56,098 nucleotides of DNA from contig CAYSCZ010000014.1 in assembly GCA_964429655.1 (NCBI GenBank), positions 1 to 56,098 of the forward strand, written 5' to 3'. A program made the translations under genes and the position numbers. Below the pieces are notes generated by a model. The model was not told the DNA's origin. It saw only the letters and a list, made by a program, of their open reading frames with translations, and searched no databases. Positions 1 to 8,681 of the stretch are shown in pieces. Position 1 is the stretch's first letter, and each line of letters opens with the position of its first letter. The DNA comes from CAYSCZ01 sp964429655. Its GTDB lineage: Bacteria > Bacteroidota > Bacteroidia > Cytophagales > Cyclobacteriaceae.

Positions 1-15
1 CTCAAAATTAACACC

Positions 16-471
16 TTACACCCAAATTATCATATCCCAGATGAATTTTTTGGGTAAATACCCTTTTCTTACACCATATAAGTCACCTGCACTACTCCAC
101 AGATATTCTTCTTCTTTCTCTACCATGCCTGCCCTTACCGGGTTTTTATTAATATAATCTACTTTGGTATCATAGAAGTCCTGGCTAAAGATTTCCTCTC
201 CGTGATACCCTTCATTCCAAAACCAAATCTTTCCCTGATGCCTTTTTTCAGGTCTCTTATTACATCACTTAAGTTTTCCTGCTCCGCTCTTACGATTAAG
301 TGACAATGATTACTCATAGTTAACCAGGCATATATCTCCAGTCCTTTATTTAAGGCTTTCCAGAAGGATTTCTACGTGGGTAGACCGGGTAAAAACATCC
401 ACCCATTGGTGGATAGTGAAGGTAACAAAATGAATTGCCCCCTGATCTCTAATTGTATATGCATAAGCCAT
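16..471 (-). pseudogene. Broken REP-associated tyrosine transposase (Y1/IS200-like, RAYT)
   Basis: On the minus strand the reading begins MAYAYTIRDQGAIHFVTF and shifts frame near 360. It then continues as GLEIYAWLTMSNHCHLIV, which carries the HUH motif (His-Cys-His) of Y1 transposases. After another shift near 255 it continues through WFWNEGYH, the tyrosine-containing VDYINKNPVRAGMV segment and EEYLWSSAGDLYG to a stop at 16-18. Compared with intact relatives, about 40 residues are missing between the HUH part and the tyrosine part. The family nicks single-stranded DNA at REP hairpins. This copy has at least two frame breaks and a deletion, so it cannot be active. REP-like palindromes lie just upstream and probably were its substrate. 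The family call is firm; the exact break points are approximate. Confidence 0.85.
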
Positions 472-488
472 TATTAAATATAGTAAGT

Positions 489-531
489 CGGATTGCAAAT
501 CCTATGATAACTGTTTCGGATTGCAAATCCG
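489..531. repeat. Two REP-like palindromes (CGGATT-GCA-AATCCG)
   Basis: Two copies of a short hairpin unit with arms CGGATT and AATCCG around GCA lie at 489-502 (last arm base lost) and 517-531 (perfect). They are about 18 bp upstream of the transposase relic. Related copies occur near 937 and 1229. Short palindromes beside a RAYT gene are the classic arrangement of REP elements. Confidence 0.6.
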
Positions 532-593
532 GAACCGCTGGTGTAGACAGTTCTATTTCACATTATTTATATGAAAGGGCTAAGTTCGTGTAT

Positions 594-692
594 TCATTTT
601 AGCGCCTGTTGTTGAGAGTAGCTTCTTTCTCTCATTTCTCTAAAATATACAGTTCGCTGTTCGGAAGACATGTTCTCCAAATCAGCGTTCAT
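594..692 (-). CDS. Small ORF (32 aa) directly after the PIN relic
   Basis: An ATG at 692 starts one base downstream of the PIN-fragment stop codon. It encodes a charged 32-residue peptide (MNADLENMSS, then SEQRTVYFREMRER). The close spacing suggests it was once co-translated with the PIN gene. I do not recognise it. It may be a truncated partner gene or chance coding. Confidence 0.25.
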   Translation of the reverse strand: MNADLENMSSEQRTVYFREMRERSYSQQQALK

Positions 693-693
693 T

Positions 694-969
694 TTATCTC
701 TTATCAATCGCAATTGTTTCACTAATCCTTTCACTGTTTTTACATTTTTGCAAATCATAATTAAAAATTTCTTTGGGTGTTCGTATTTCTAATATGGGGT
801 AACCGAGTTTCAAATTTACAGAGTTATATCCCCTTATTCTGTCAATGTTCACAATATGTTTGAAGTTCCAACCTGCCAGAATATCTGCCTTATTGATAGT
901 TGCAAGTGCAATATGTGTACAATCAGCAAAGCTTGTTCGCAAATCCGGAACATTTGGTGGGTAAGCCAA
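694..969 (-). pseudogene. C-terminal fragment of a PIN-domain toxin (VapC-like)
   Basis: The 91-codon reading contains DCTHIALATINKADILAGWNF and HIVNIDRIRGYNSVNLKLGY, the typical C-terminal half of Bacteroidota PIN-domain proteins. These are putative RNases of type II toxin-antitoxin pairs. The first half of the fold, with its first catalytic Asp residues, is missing. Upstream in frame the sequence meets a stop about eight codons before the first Met, so this is a 5'-truncated relic. A REP-like half site (937-951) lies inside the fragment near its broken end. A diverging antitoxin-like stub begins at 1041. Confidence 0.6.
937..951. repeat. Partial REP-like unit inside the PIN relic
   Basis: The sequence TCGCAAATCCGGAAC matches the right half of the palindromes at 489-531, including the trailing GGAAC that follows the copy at 517. 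The left arm is degraded. Confidence 0.35.
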
Positions 970-1040
970 TATTTGTTCAATACGTTTCTGTTAATGGATT
1001 ATCGATCTTTGTCTTTTATTTTTACATAAAAGGATGAAAA

Positions 1041-1118
1041 ATGAAAGCAATAGAATTCAATTCGAAAACTGATAAAAAAGGACACCTTCTTGTTCCTTTT
1101 CCCTTCGATGATTTTTAA
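1041..1118 (+). pseudogene. Truncated antitoxin-like stub (25 aa)
   Basis: An ATG at 1041 opens MKAIEFNSKTDKKGHLLVPF, which resembles the first residues of Bacteroidota antitoxins that pair with PIN toxins (pattern MK-T/A-IEFN-KTDK-GHL). It stops after 25 codons, well short of the usual 60-80 residues. It diverges from the PIN fragment, so the two are probably leftovers of one or more addiction modules. The match is short, so this is tentative. Confidence 0.35.
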
Positions 1119-1228
1119 GCAACTAAGGTAAGACCAGCGCTTTGTTTAACTAACTTGGTAAGCAAACACGACCAGGTATGGTTGAATCAATTATTCAAAA
1201 CGTGCTTTACCTATGGTTTAGTTTTTTG

Positions 1229-1243
1229 TTGCAAATCCGGATT
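1229..1243. repeat. REP-like half unit
   Basis: TTGCAAATCCGGATT repeats the right arm of the palindromes at 489-531. Apart from this unit, 1119-1273 shows no gene. The open frame over this stretch that ends inside the tRNA is not credible. Confidence 0.4.
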
Positions 1244-1273
1244 GATTTATTGTTACTACAATAGTATTACAAC

Positions 1274-1308
1274 AAAAAACCCCTACAAAACAAAGTTTGT
1301 AAGGGTTT
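1274..1308 (-). terminator. Rho-independent terminator of tRNA-Asp
   Basis: Read on the minus strand, an AACCCTTACAAA arm pairs with TTTGTAGGGGTT across a short loop and is followed by a T run. It starts 8 bp after the tRNA 3' end. Confidence 0.75.
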
Positions 1309-1315
1309 ATACTTG

Positions 1316-1389
1316 CGGTATGGACGGGATTCGAACCCGCGACCTCCTGCGTGACAGGCAGGCATTCTAACCAGCTGAACTACCACACC
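1316..1389 (-). tRNA. tRNA-Asp (anticodon GTC)
   Basis: The minus-strand sequence starts GGTGTGG and ends CCATACC plus discriminator G, giving a full 7-bp acceptor stem with one G-T pair. The anticodon loop reads CTGTCAC, so the anticodon is GTC (Asp). The T loop GGTTCGAATCC is canonical. The 3' CCA is not encoded. The protein read across it on the plus strand is the usual tRNA artefact. Confidence 0.95.
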
Positions 1390-1477
1390 GTAAAAATCTA
1401 CTCTTGGACCTCTAAAGTGATGTAAAGCTATCGGTGTGAATTTTATTATCCAAATGTTAATCCAAATTAATTGATGC

Positions 1478-1485
1478 TATATTTG
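1478..1485 (+). promoter_or_regulatory. Candidate promoter -7 box for accA
   Basis: TATATTTG fits the Bacteroidota TAnnTTTG -7 consensus. It lies 43 bp before the accA ATG, in the gap after the tRNA. No clear -33 TTTG is visible. Confidence 0.4.
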
Positions 1486-1528
1486 CCCATGTGCGTTTGG
1501 ATATCATTTTCCATATAAATTTTTCATT

Positions 1529-2482
1529 ATGAGCTATTTAGAATTTGAGAAGCAAATTGTCGAGTTGGAGGAGAAACTGGCTGATATGATAAAACTTGCT
1601 GAAGAGAGCGGGGTAGATGTCACCGAGGCAATTGAAAATCTAAAACATAAGATTGAAGTACTCAAAAAAGAGACCTTTGAAAATTTAACGCGTTGGCAAA
1701 GGGTGCAATTATCGCGACATCCGGACCGGCCTTATACGTTAGATTATATTTATGAAATAACCCACGACTTTTTGGAGTTACATGGTGACAGGCAGGTCAG
1801 GGATGATAAAGCAATGGTGGGCGGACTAGCCAGCCTGAATGGACGGACCATTATGATCATCGGACAACAAAAAGGTAGAAATACCAGGCAGCGTCAGATG
1901 CGTAACTTTGGCATGGCCAATCCTGAAGGTTACAGAAAAGCGTTGCGACTTATGAAAGTTGCAGAGAAATTCAATAAACCGATTATCATATTGATCGACA
2001 CCCCGGGTGCTTTTCCGGGCCTTGAAGCAGAGCAACGTGGGCAGGGGGAAGCCATAGCGCGCAACCTGAAGGAAATGTTTATGATAGAGGTGCCTATTAT
2101 TGTGGTAATTATCGGTGAGGGTGCATCCGGAGGAGCACTGGGAATAGCTATAGGTGATCGTGTGCTTATGATGGAAAACACCTGGTACTCAGTGATATCC
2201 CCGGAATCTTGCTCATCAATTCTTTGGCGTAGCTGGGAGTTTAAAGAGCAGGCTGCAGAAGCGCTTAAGCTAACGGCAAAGGATATGTCAGGATTTGGAT
2301 TGGTTGATGGGGTAATCGAAGAGCCACTGGGGGGCGCTCATAAGAACATGAAGGAAGCTGCTTCAATACTCAAAAAAACTATAATTGAAAATTTAGATAC
2401 ACTGGATAAGCTTGCACCCGAGGAACTTATTAATCAACGGATTGAAAAATTTTCTGACATGGGTGTTTATAATGAAGGATAA
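1529..2482 (+). CDS. accA: Acetyl-CoA carboxylase carboxyltransferase subunit alpha
   Basis: This subunit works with AccD to move the carboxyl group from carboxybiotin to acetyl-CoA, giving malonyl-CoA for fatty-acid synthesis in the cytoplasm. The 317-residue length is normal. The N-terminal helical part (MSYLEFEKQIVELEEKLADM) is typical of AccA. The crotonase-like fold follows, with TPGAFPGLEAEQRGQGEAIA and the GEGASGGALGI oxyanion-hole region near residues 196-206. Two lipid-related genes follow: a patatin 6 bp downstream, then an acyltransferase whose start touches the patatin stop. The three probably form a lipid operon. Confidence 0.97.
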   Translation: MSYLEFEKQIVELEEKLADMIKLAEESGVDVTEAIENLKHKIEVLKKETFENLTRWQRVQLSRHPDRPYTLDYIYEITHDFLELHGDRQVRDDKAMVGGLASLNGRTIMIIGQQKGRNTRQRQMRNFGMANPEGYRKALRLMKVAEKFNKPIIILIDTPGAFPGLEAEQRGQGEAIARNLKEMFMIEVPIIVVIIGEGASGGALGIAIGDRVLMMENTWYSVISPESCSSILWRSWEFKEQAAEALKLTAKDMSGFGLVDGVIEEPLGGAHKNMKEAASILKKTIIENLDTLDKLAPEELINQRIEKFSDMGVYNEG

Positions 2483-2488
2483 ACGTTT

Positions 2489-3259
2489 ATGAAAATAGGT
2501 TTAGCCCTTTCCGGAGGCGGGGTAAGAGGCGTCTCTCATTTGGGCGTAATAAAAGCATTAAATCAACAAGGCATTGACATATCCATTATCAGCGGAACCA
2601 GTGCAGGAGCTATTGCCGGTGCGTTCTATTGTAGCGGCTACTCACCAGAAGACACGGCCATTCTCATAAATAATCTTAGGCTGAATCGATTTATACAGCC
2701 AGCCTTTACCTGGAGAGGTTTTTTAAATATTACTAAGGCCAAAGAGTTCCTGTCCAGGTATCTTAGGAATACTTTTGAAGACTTGGATACACCCTTGTTT
2801 ATCACTGCCACGGATGTGAAGTATGCCAAGTCAAGGTTCTTCTTTGAGGGGCCACTGATGAATCCCGTATTAGCTTCTTCAGCTATACCGGTAGTGTTTG
2901 ATCCAATAAAAATAGACAACACTTATTATGCAGATGGTGGAATATTAAATAATCTTCCCGTTGAACCTCTCATTGGCCATTGTGATAAAATCATAGCTTC
3001 TCACTGTAACCCGATCGGTTATGACCTTAACCTGGGAAATATGCGGGATATCCTGGAAAGATCTTTGATTATGACGGTAAATTCTAATTCATATTCCCGA
3101 AAAGGCATTTGCGATCTGTTTATAGAACCAAATGGGCTAAAAAAATATAAAGTTTTTGATTTTAAGTCCAGTAAGGAAATATTTGAGATAGGATATGAGC
3201 ATACTTTAAAGGTTTTGGAAGCAAATCCCCACTTTTTGCAGGAGGTAATTTCTAAATAA
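2489..3259 (+). CDS. Patatin-like phospholipase family protein
   Basis: This is a predicted lipid acyl hydrolase with a Ser-Asp dyad. The oxyanion-hole motif SGGGVRG is at residues 8-14 and the nucleophile motif GTSAG at 36-40 (Ser38). The DGG motif of the catalytic Asp is near residue 149 (YADGGILNN). At 256 residues it is a minimal single-domain form with no signal peptide, so it probably acts in the cytoplasm or at the inner membrane. It sits between accA and an acyltransferase, which suggests phospholipid turnover. The natural substrate is unknown. Confidence 0.9.
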   Translation: MKIGLALSGGGVRGVSHLGVIKALNQQGIDISIISGTSAGAIAGAFYCSGYSPEDTAILINNLRLNRFIQPAFTWRGFLNITKAKEFLSRYLRNTFEDLDTPLFITATDVKYAKSRFFFEGPLMNPVLASSAIPVVFDPIKIDNTYYADGGILNNLPVEPLIGHCDKIIASHCNPIGYDLNLGNMRDILERSLIMTVNSNSYSRKGICDLFIEPNGLKKYKVFDFKSSKEIFEIGYEHTLKVLEANPHFLQEVISK

Positions 3260-3804
3260 TGAAAAGAGCCTTTTACTTGTTCATGTTCAGGTTGTTTGGC
3301 TGGAAAGTTCTTGGCCACCTTCCAAAGGATAAAAAATTTGTGCTGATTGTGGCACCGCACACCAGTTATGCAGATTTTTTTGTTGGGGTGGCAGCCAGAA
3401 GTATATTTAAACTAAAATCATATTTTTTAGCAAAGGATGATTTTTTTAAAATGCCGTTTGTTGGTTGGTTTTTAAAAATTTTGGGGGGATATCCAGTGAA
3501 TCGTTCCAGGCACACCAGAATGGTAGATGCAATCGTGGAAATATTCAATGATCATCAGGAGTTTGTGATGACCGTAACACCTGAGGGAACCAGAAAATAT
3601 AACCCGAAATGGAAGACAGGCTTTTATTACATTGCCCTGAACGCAAAAGTACCTATTGTAATGGTTGGTTTTGACTACAAAAGAAAGATTGTGGAAATGA
3701 AAGAACCTTACTATCCTACCGGTGCTATCGAACGCGACTTTAAGGTTTTTAAGGATTACTTCAAAACAATAGCCGGGCGGTTTCCTGAATATGGTGTAAA
3801 GTGA
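3259..3804 (+). CDS. PlsC-like 1-acylglycerol-3-phosphate acyltransferase family protein
   Basis: This family transfers fatty acyl groups to lysophospholipids or similar acceptors at the inner membrane. The HX4D catalytic motif is visible as HTSYAD (His34, Asp39) and the acceptor-binding motif as PEGTR (108-112). At 181 residues it belongs to the short soluble-looking branch. Its ATG overlaps the patatin stop by one base (TAATG), indicating translational coupling. It ends exactly where the convergent zinc-ribbon gene ends. The exact acceptor cannot be read from sequence. Confidence 0.85.
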   Translation: MKRAFYLFMFRLFGWKVLGHLPKDKKFVLIVAPHTSYADFFVGVAARSIFKLKSYFLAKDDFFKMPFVGWFLKILGGYPVNRSRHTRMVDAIVEIFNDHQEFVMTVTPEGTRKYNPKWKTGFYYIALNAKVPIVMVGFDYKRKIVEMKEPYYPTGAIERDFKVFKDYFKTIAGRFPEYGVK

Positions 3805-4572
3805 CTAGGTTCTTTTAGCTCTTCTTTTGGGTTTTTTTTCTTCTACTATATCATCATCAACATCCGCCAGTATACGCCCGCAGTGCTCACACACAATGAT
3901 CTTCTTTTTCTCCCTTATCTCTACCTGCTTCTGAGGCGGAACAATATTAAAACAACCTCCACAAGCCCCTCTTCTAACCGGAACTACGGCGAGACCATTT
4001 CTCATGTTCAATCTTATTTTATTATAAGATTTCAATAGTCGATCTTCTACCTGACCAGCCGCATTTTCACGTTTTTCCATCAACTTTGTCTCTTCCCCGT
4101 AGCTTTCTGATGAAATGATTTCCAGTTCCTGTTTTTTCCCTTCCAGGTCTTTATGCTTTTCATCAAGTATCGCTTTAGTCTCTTCTCTTTCACCTTTTTT
4201 ATCTTCAATCTTTTGATAGGCCTCTTTGATTTTTTTTTCTAAGATCTGAATTTCTAGCTCCTGCAGCTCTGTTTCTTTGGTGATGGCATCGTATTCCCTG
4301 TTGTTTCGGACGTTCATCTGCTGATCCTTATACTTCGCTATAAGGGCTTCTGCATCTTTTATGGCGTTTCGATTATCCGAAATACTTTTTTCAAGTGCTT
4401 CGGTTTCTTCATTGTGTTTGTTGATCCTGGTTTGATAACCCGCAATCTCATCTTCAAGATCCATCACCTCATCTGGCAATGCACCCCTCATTTTGTTGAT
4501 TTCATTAAGCTCAATGTCGATGGATTGTAAGTTTCTGAGTGCCTCCAGCTTACTAGCTACTGTGTTTTCCAT
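3805..4572 (-). CDS. Coiled-coil protein with C-terminal C4 zinc ribbon (CT398-like)
   Basis: The first 190 residues are a long charged coiled coil. A C4 zinc ribbon follows, with Cys204, Cys207, Cys228 and Cys231 (CGGC and CEHC), then a basic tail KPKRRAKRT. This matches the CT398-type zinc-ribbon family, which is widespread and commonly adjacent to the NIF3/YbgI gene, as here (8 bp spacing, same strand). The molecular role is not established; nucleic-acid or protein docking is only a guess. Confidence 0.85.
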   Translation of the reverse strand: MENTVASKLEALRNLQSIDIELNEINKMRGALPDEVMDLEDEIAGYQTRINKHNEETEALEKSISDNRNAIKDAEALIAKYKDQQMNVRNNREYDAITKETELQELEIQILEKKIKEAYQKIEDKKGEREETKAILDEKHKDLEGKKQELEIISSESYGEETKLMEKRENAAGQVEDRLLKSYNKIRLNMRNGLAVVPVRRGACGGCFNIVPPQKQVEIREKKKIIVCEHCGRILADVDDDIVEEKKPKRRAKRT

Positions 4573-4580
4573 GTATGGTA

Positions 4581-5678
4581 TTAAAAATACTTTATCGGAT
4601 TTGTATTGATTTCAGACAAATGGATCACAATATTAGTAAATTTTTCTTGTAAAATGCCATAGAGTATTTCTTTTGTAAATTGTTCGCTTTCGTAATGGCC
4701 GATATCGGCAATTATTATCCTTCCATCAGCTTGAAAAAAATCGTGATATTTAAAGTCTGAGGAAATAAATATGTCGGCACCTTTAGCAATGGCATTGGTG
4801 AGCAAAAAACTGCCCGAACCGCCACATATTGAGACTTTAGATATTTTTTTATGGATTATTTCAGTGTGTTTAATAATATTGAGCAGCATTTTCTCTTTCA
4901 GGTAGTGTAAAAATTCGGTTGTTTCCATTGCATTACTCAATTGTCCAAGTACACCTGACCCGACATTGTCATTTTTATTATCAAGTGGGGAAATGAAGTA
5001 TGCAACTTCTTCGTAAGGGTGTGTATTTTTCATTGCTTCGACAACCTTTTTTTCGAGATGTTTTGGGAAAATTGCTTCTAGTCGTATCTCGTCAACATAC
5101 TCCAACGCTCCGGAGCTTCCGATATAGGGATTGGCTTCTTCATTTGGTCTGAATGTTCCCCGACCGTTAATCTGATAGGTACAGTACTCATAATTACCTA
5201 TGATGCCAGCTCCGGCTTTATTTAACCCCTCCATTAGGTCGCCTGTATTTTCAGGGGGTACAAAAACAACTAATTTGCTTTGTGTGGAGGCTTTAGGACT
5301 TAGTATTTCAAGGTTATTTAAAGATAATTTTTCAGCAATTTTATGGTTTACCCCACTCAATACATTATCGAGGTTTGTGTGTATGGCATACAGGTTTATG
5401 GATTCTTTAATTGATTTCATCACACATCTTTCCACCAGGTTGCTGCCGGTTAGTCGTTTTAATCCTCTGAATATGATCGGATGGTGACTGATGATCAGGT
5501 TGCAGGATTTATCAATGGCTTCTTCAATAACTTTCTCCGTAATATCGAGTGAGATGAGGATGCCATTTACCTGATCTTTAGAATTTCCCACAATTAATCC
5601 TGAATTGTCGTAATCTTCCTGATAACTTAGCGGGAATTTATTTTCAAGTTGTTTGATGATATTATTTACTGTTTCCAT
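4581..5678 (-). CDS. NIF3/YbgI family dinuclear metal-centre protein (DUF34)
   Basis: The N-terminal motif NLIISHHPIIFRG (His65-His66) and the C-terminal SDFKYHDFF and DIGHYESEQF segments provide the metal ligands of NIF3 hexamers. At 365 residues this is the long form, with a PII-like domain inserted at about 125-235. GTP cyclohydrolase-like activity has been proposed for relatives but the role remains unsettled. It is probably the first gene of a two-gene operon with the zinc-ribbon protein. Only 35 bp separate its ATG from the divergent lpxK start, so the two promoters must overlap each other or the coding sequences. Confidence 0.9.
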   Translation of the reverse strand: METVNNIIKQLENKFPLSYQEDYDNSGLIVGNSKDQVNGILISLDITEKVIEEAIDKSCNLIISHHPIIFRGLKRLTGSNLVERCVMKSIKESINLYAIHTNLDNVLSGVNHKIAEKLSLNNLEILSPKASTQSKLVVFVPPENTGDLMEGLNKAGAGIIGNYEYCTYQINGRGTFRPNEEANPYIGSSGALEYVDEIRLEAIFPKHLEKKVVEAMKNTHPYEEVAYFISPLDNKNDNVGSGVLGQLSNAMETTEFLHYLKEKMLLNIIKHTEIIHKKISKVSICGGSGSFLLTNAIAKGADIFISSDFKYHDFFQADGRIIIADIGHYESEQFTKEILYGILQEKFTNIVIHLSEINTNPIKYF

Positions 5679-5713
5679 GTTGATTAATATTAATTAAGCT
5701 AAGAAAAAAAGAA

Positions 5714-6754
5714 TTGAAGATTATTGAATATCTACTTACTCCTTTTTCTTTCATATATCATTTTGTGATTTTTTTAAGGAATATGTTGTATGAAAAGGGG
5801 TATTTTAACGAAATATCATTTGCTATACCCATAATCAGTGTTGGCAATCTTACGGTGGGTGGTACAGGAAAATCTCCAATGGTAGAATATTTAATTGAAT
5901 TCGTACGATCCCATGATATCCAGGTGGCCACATTAAGCAGGGGCTATAAAAGAAAGACAAAAGGTTTTAGGATTGCCAACAAGGAAGATACCGCGGATAG
6001 CTTAGGTGATGAGCCATTTCAATTTTTTAATAAGTATAAAGATAAAATAACGGTTTCTGTAGGCGAGGATAGAGCGTTCTCGATTCCTCAATTGCTTAGC
6101 CAGGTGGACGCCGAAACCATAATATTGGATGACGCTTTTCAACACAGGGCCATAAAGCCTGACTTAAACATTTTGATGACCACCTATCAAAGGCCATTTA
6201 TGTGGGATAGACTTTTGCCGGCGGGAAGGTTAAGGGAATATAAGCAAGCTGCATCCCGTGCTGATGTTGTGATTTTTTCAAAATGCCCAAATCCAATTAG
6301 TGCTTATGAAGCGGAAAGACTGACAAAATCAGTAAAACAGTATGCTAATGATGCCAAGGTTTTTTTTACATCTATCCTATATGATGATCCTAAACCATTA
6401 TTCCAGCGTATAGAAAAAGATATTTCAGATATTCTTGTGGTAACAGGTATTGCAAACCCCGATCCTTTCATTGGATTTTTATCTTCAAAATTTAGAATTG
6501 TTCATCATTTAAGATATTCCGATCATTATCGTTATAGTTTGTATGATATTAAGAAACTTATTTACATCTACAATCAAAATTCAAAGGGGAAAAGCATGAG
6601 CATAGTAACAACCGAGAAGGATAGCGTGAAATGGTTACCTTTCAGGGATGAACTAATGTCAGTGCCTGTTTATTTCATCCCAATAAAAACACATTTTTTA
6701 AAAGATGAGGATGTATTCAATCAGATTATTCTGTCATCTATCCAAAAGAATTGA
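5714..6754 (+). CDS. lpxK: Tetraacyldisaccharide 4'-kinase (lipid A)
   Basis: LpxK phosphorylates the 4' position of the lipid A disaccharide on the inner face of the inner membrane. A hydrophobic N-terminal helix (residues 5-22) leads into SVGNLTVGGTGKSP, the shifted P-loop (about 42-55). ILDDAFQHR follows, the signature Asp-Asp and Gln-His region of the family. The length of 346 residues is normal. The start is TTG at 5714; it gives the expected N-terminus and there is no upstream ATG. Its stop touches the next gene (porin). Confidence 0.95.
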   Translation: MKIIEYLLTPFSFIYHFVIFLRNMLYEKGYFNEISFAIPIISVGNLTVGGTGKSPMVEYLIEFVRSHDIQVATLSRGYKRKTKGFRIANKEDTADSLGDEPFQFFNKYKDKITVSVGEDRAFSIPQLLSQVDAETIILDDAFQHRAIKPDLNILMTTYQRPFMWDRLLPAGRLREYKQAASRADVVIFSKCPNPISAYEAERLTKSVKQYANDAKVFFTSILYDDPKPLFQRIEKDISDILVVTGIANPDPFIGFLSSKFRIVHHLRYSDHYRYSLYDIKKLIYIYNQNSKGKSMSIVTTEKDSVKWLPFRDELMSVPVYFIPIKTHFLKDEDVFNQIILSSIQKN

Positions 6755-6759
6755 GCTTA

Positions 6760-8637
6760 ATGAAGTTAAGGTCTTTCATATTAATAATTTGCTTGTTGCA
6801 TGCGGTCCTGGTTTCTTCCGGACAAATAGTGGATGATACCACAAAGCTTGAGTATGGGCCGGAGACCACAAGGTATACCACCTTAAAAGATATTAAAGCG
6901 CATGATGGAAGGTTCAATTCATTAGACACCACGGCTTACGATCTGGAAAGTTTTGACTGGGTTGATAAAAATGATCACAAGTATCAAGATTTGGGAAACT
7001 TAGGAACGGCATTAAACCCTATGTTTATACAATTGCCCAATCAAATAGGTGCCTCATCAGGATTTAATGCATTTGATCCATATTTTAAAGATCCTTCAAA
7101 GTTTAAATATTTTGATACAAGGTCGCCATTTATTGATCTTTTCGTAGCACTGGGCGGCCAAAACAGGTCGATCGTAGATTTTGATTTTTCCAGAAATATT
7201 AACCCTCGGTGGAATGTTGGATTTGACATTACCAGAATAACCTCAGATAAGCAAATAGGCGCTGACAGAAGTCAGGGAGATAGAAATGTGGTGTCTACCA
7301 TGATTGATTTTTATGGTTTCTACAGAAGCCTGAATGATAAGTATAAGGTTGTATTTAACAGTGCTATCCTTACACACAAGGTGGATGAAACCGGAGGTAT
7401 TCTACAACTGGATACAACGACCACAAATGAACTATTTCTGTTCAGGGATGCTAACATAAGATTGGAAGAAGCACAAATAAAAGAAAACCGGTTTAACTTT
7501 CACTTATACCATCAATACCAATTGAAAGCGTATTTTAGACTATATCATCAGTTTGACAGAATACGTCAATCCATTCGATATACCGACTTCTCGGACAGTA
7601 ATGTGCCGGGTACTGATTACAATCCATACGATGATTTCTACAATCAGTTCCTCATAGATCCGGACAGTACTTTTGAACGGCCTGAATATGCTGAGATTAG
7701 AAATGAAGTGGGTATAACAGGCTTATTCAATAATATATTTTATACCATATATCTCAAACGTCGCGATATAGACTATACTTATTTACTTCTTGATCCTGTG
7801 GATGATTACAGTGAAAATTTTCTAGGTGTGAAAGCAAGATATAATCTTACTGATTCTATCAGAATAGGTGGACAGCTTGAATTCAGGCAGGGTGGTGATT
7901 TTAAACTTGAAGGTTATTTAAAGTCAGGATTATTAAATATTAGCTATAATTCTGTGAGAACGAGGCCAAGCTTTTTAGTGTCGGATTATTTTGGGAATCA
8001 TCACGAATGGCATAATTCTTTTGATGCCATAAACTACAACCAGATTAAAGGGGATGTATCGCTAAACGTTTGGAGGTTAAAAATTAAACCTAAGGCCACC
8101 ATCACTTCTATAGAAGGGTATGTTTATTATGGACTTGATCAGGAGCCTGACCAAACCAATGAGACAACCATCATCTCCAACATCGGTTCAAATGTTGGTT
8201 TAGTATTGCCTACCAGCAACATTAAAGATGAAGCTTTTGTATTTGAGAACGAGCTAATTTATACGTTTATTAGCAACGATACCCGAAATGTATTCCGTAT
8301 ACCGGATTGGTTTTATAATGGAAAGATTTATTGGAAAGGCAAATTATTTAATGATTTTATGCCAGTCCACGTCGGGGTCGATCTTTTCTGGCGTTCTTCA
8401 TACTTCGGGTATGATTATAATCCGGCAATACAACAATTTCACCTTCAGGACGATTTTGAGTTGAAGTCATACATGCCAATTGATGCTTTTATTAATTTCA
8501 CCGTGGATAAAGTATCCGTTTTTCTCAAGTGGACCCATTTAAATCAACCGGATAATGACGGATACTTTGTTACACCTTTTTATCCGGGTCAGGAGCGAAT
8601 TATTGACTTAGGTGTGCGTTGGATATTTTTTGATTAA
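6760..8637 (+). CDS. Putative outer-membrane porin (Bacteroidota family)
   Basis: Starting from the ATG at 6760 the protein has a clear signal peptide (MKLRSFILIICLLHAVLVSSG) and then about 600 residues rich in alternating aromatic/polar strands. It ends IIDLGVRWIFFD, with the terminal aromatic residue typical of outer-membrane beta-barrels. It resembles the Bacteroidota putative porin family. A TTG at 6751, inside the end of lpxK, is a possible but less likely start. It is probably co-transcribed with lpxK, so envelope biogenesis genes are grouped here. The substrate is unknown. Confidence 0.8.
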   Translation: MKLRSFILIICLLHAVLVSSGQIVDDTTKLEYGPETTRYTTLKDIKAHDGRFNSLDTTAYDLESFDWVDKNDHKYQDLGNLGTALNPMFIQLPNQIGASSGFNAFDPYFKDPSKFKYFDTRSPFIDLFVALGGQNRSIVDFDFSRNINPRWNVGFDITRITSDKQIGADRSQGDRNVVSTMIDFYGFYRSLNDKYKVVFNSAILTHKVDETGGILQLDTTTTNELFLFRDANIRLEEAQIKENRFNFHLYHQYQLKAYFRLYHQFDRIRQSIRYTDFSDSNVPGTDYNPYDDFYNQFLIDPDSTFERPEYAEIRNEVGITGLFNNIFYTIYLKRRDIDYTYLLLDPVDDYSENFLGVKARYNLTDSIRIGGQLEFRQGGDFKLEGYLKSGLLNISYNSVRTRPSFLVSDYFGNHHEWHNSFDAINYNQIKGDVSLNVWRLKIKPKATITSIEGYVYYGLDQEPDQTNETTIISNIGSNVGLVLPTSNIKDEAFVFENELIYTFISNDTRNVFRIPDWFYNGKIYWKGKLFNDFMPVHVGVDLFWRSSYFGYDYNPAIQQFHLQDDFELKSYMPIDAFINFTVDKVSVFLKWTHLNQPDNDGYFVTPFYPGQERIIDLGVRWIFFD

Positions 8638-8657
8638 TCATCTGATGAACATAACAT

Positions 8658-8665
8658 TAAATTTG
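8658..8665 (+). promoter_or_regulatory. Candidate promoter -7 box for miaE
   Basis: TAAATTTG fits TAnnTTTG and lies 16 bp before the miaE ATG, implying a very short leader. A TTTG lies 25 bp further upstream, longer than ideal. Confidence 0.35.
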
Positions 8666-8681
8666 CAATTTTATATTTAGG

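Noticed and set aside
1155..1370. Plus-strand ORF ending GMDGIRTRDLLRDRQAF
   Set aside because: It reads across the tRNA-Asp gene antisense, a well-known translation artefact, and its first part is a REP half unit and low-quality sequence.
5679..5713. 35-bp AT-rich gap between nif3-like and lpxK as an operator
   Set aside because: The TTAATATTAATTAA palindrome is the kind expected by chance in such AT-rich sequence; nothing else supports it.
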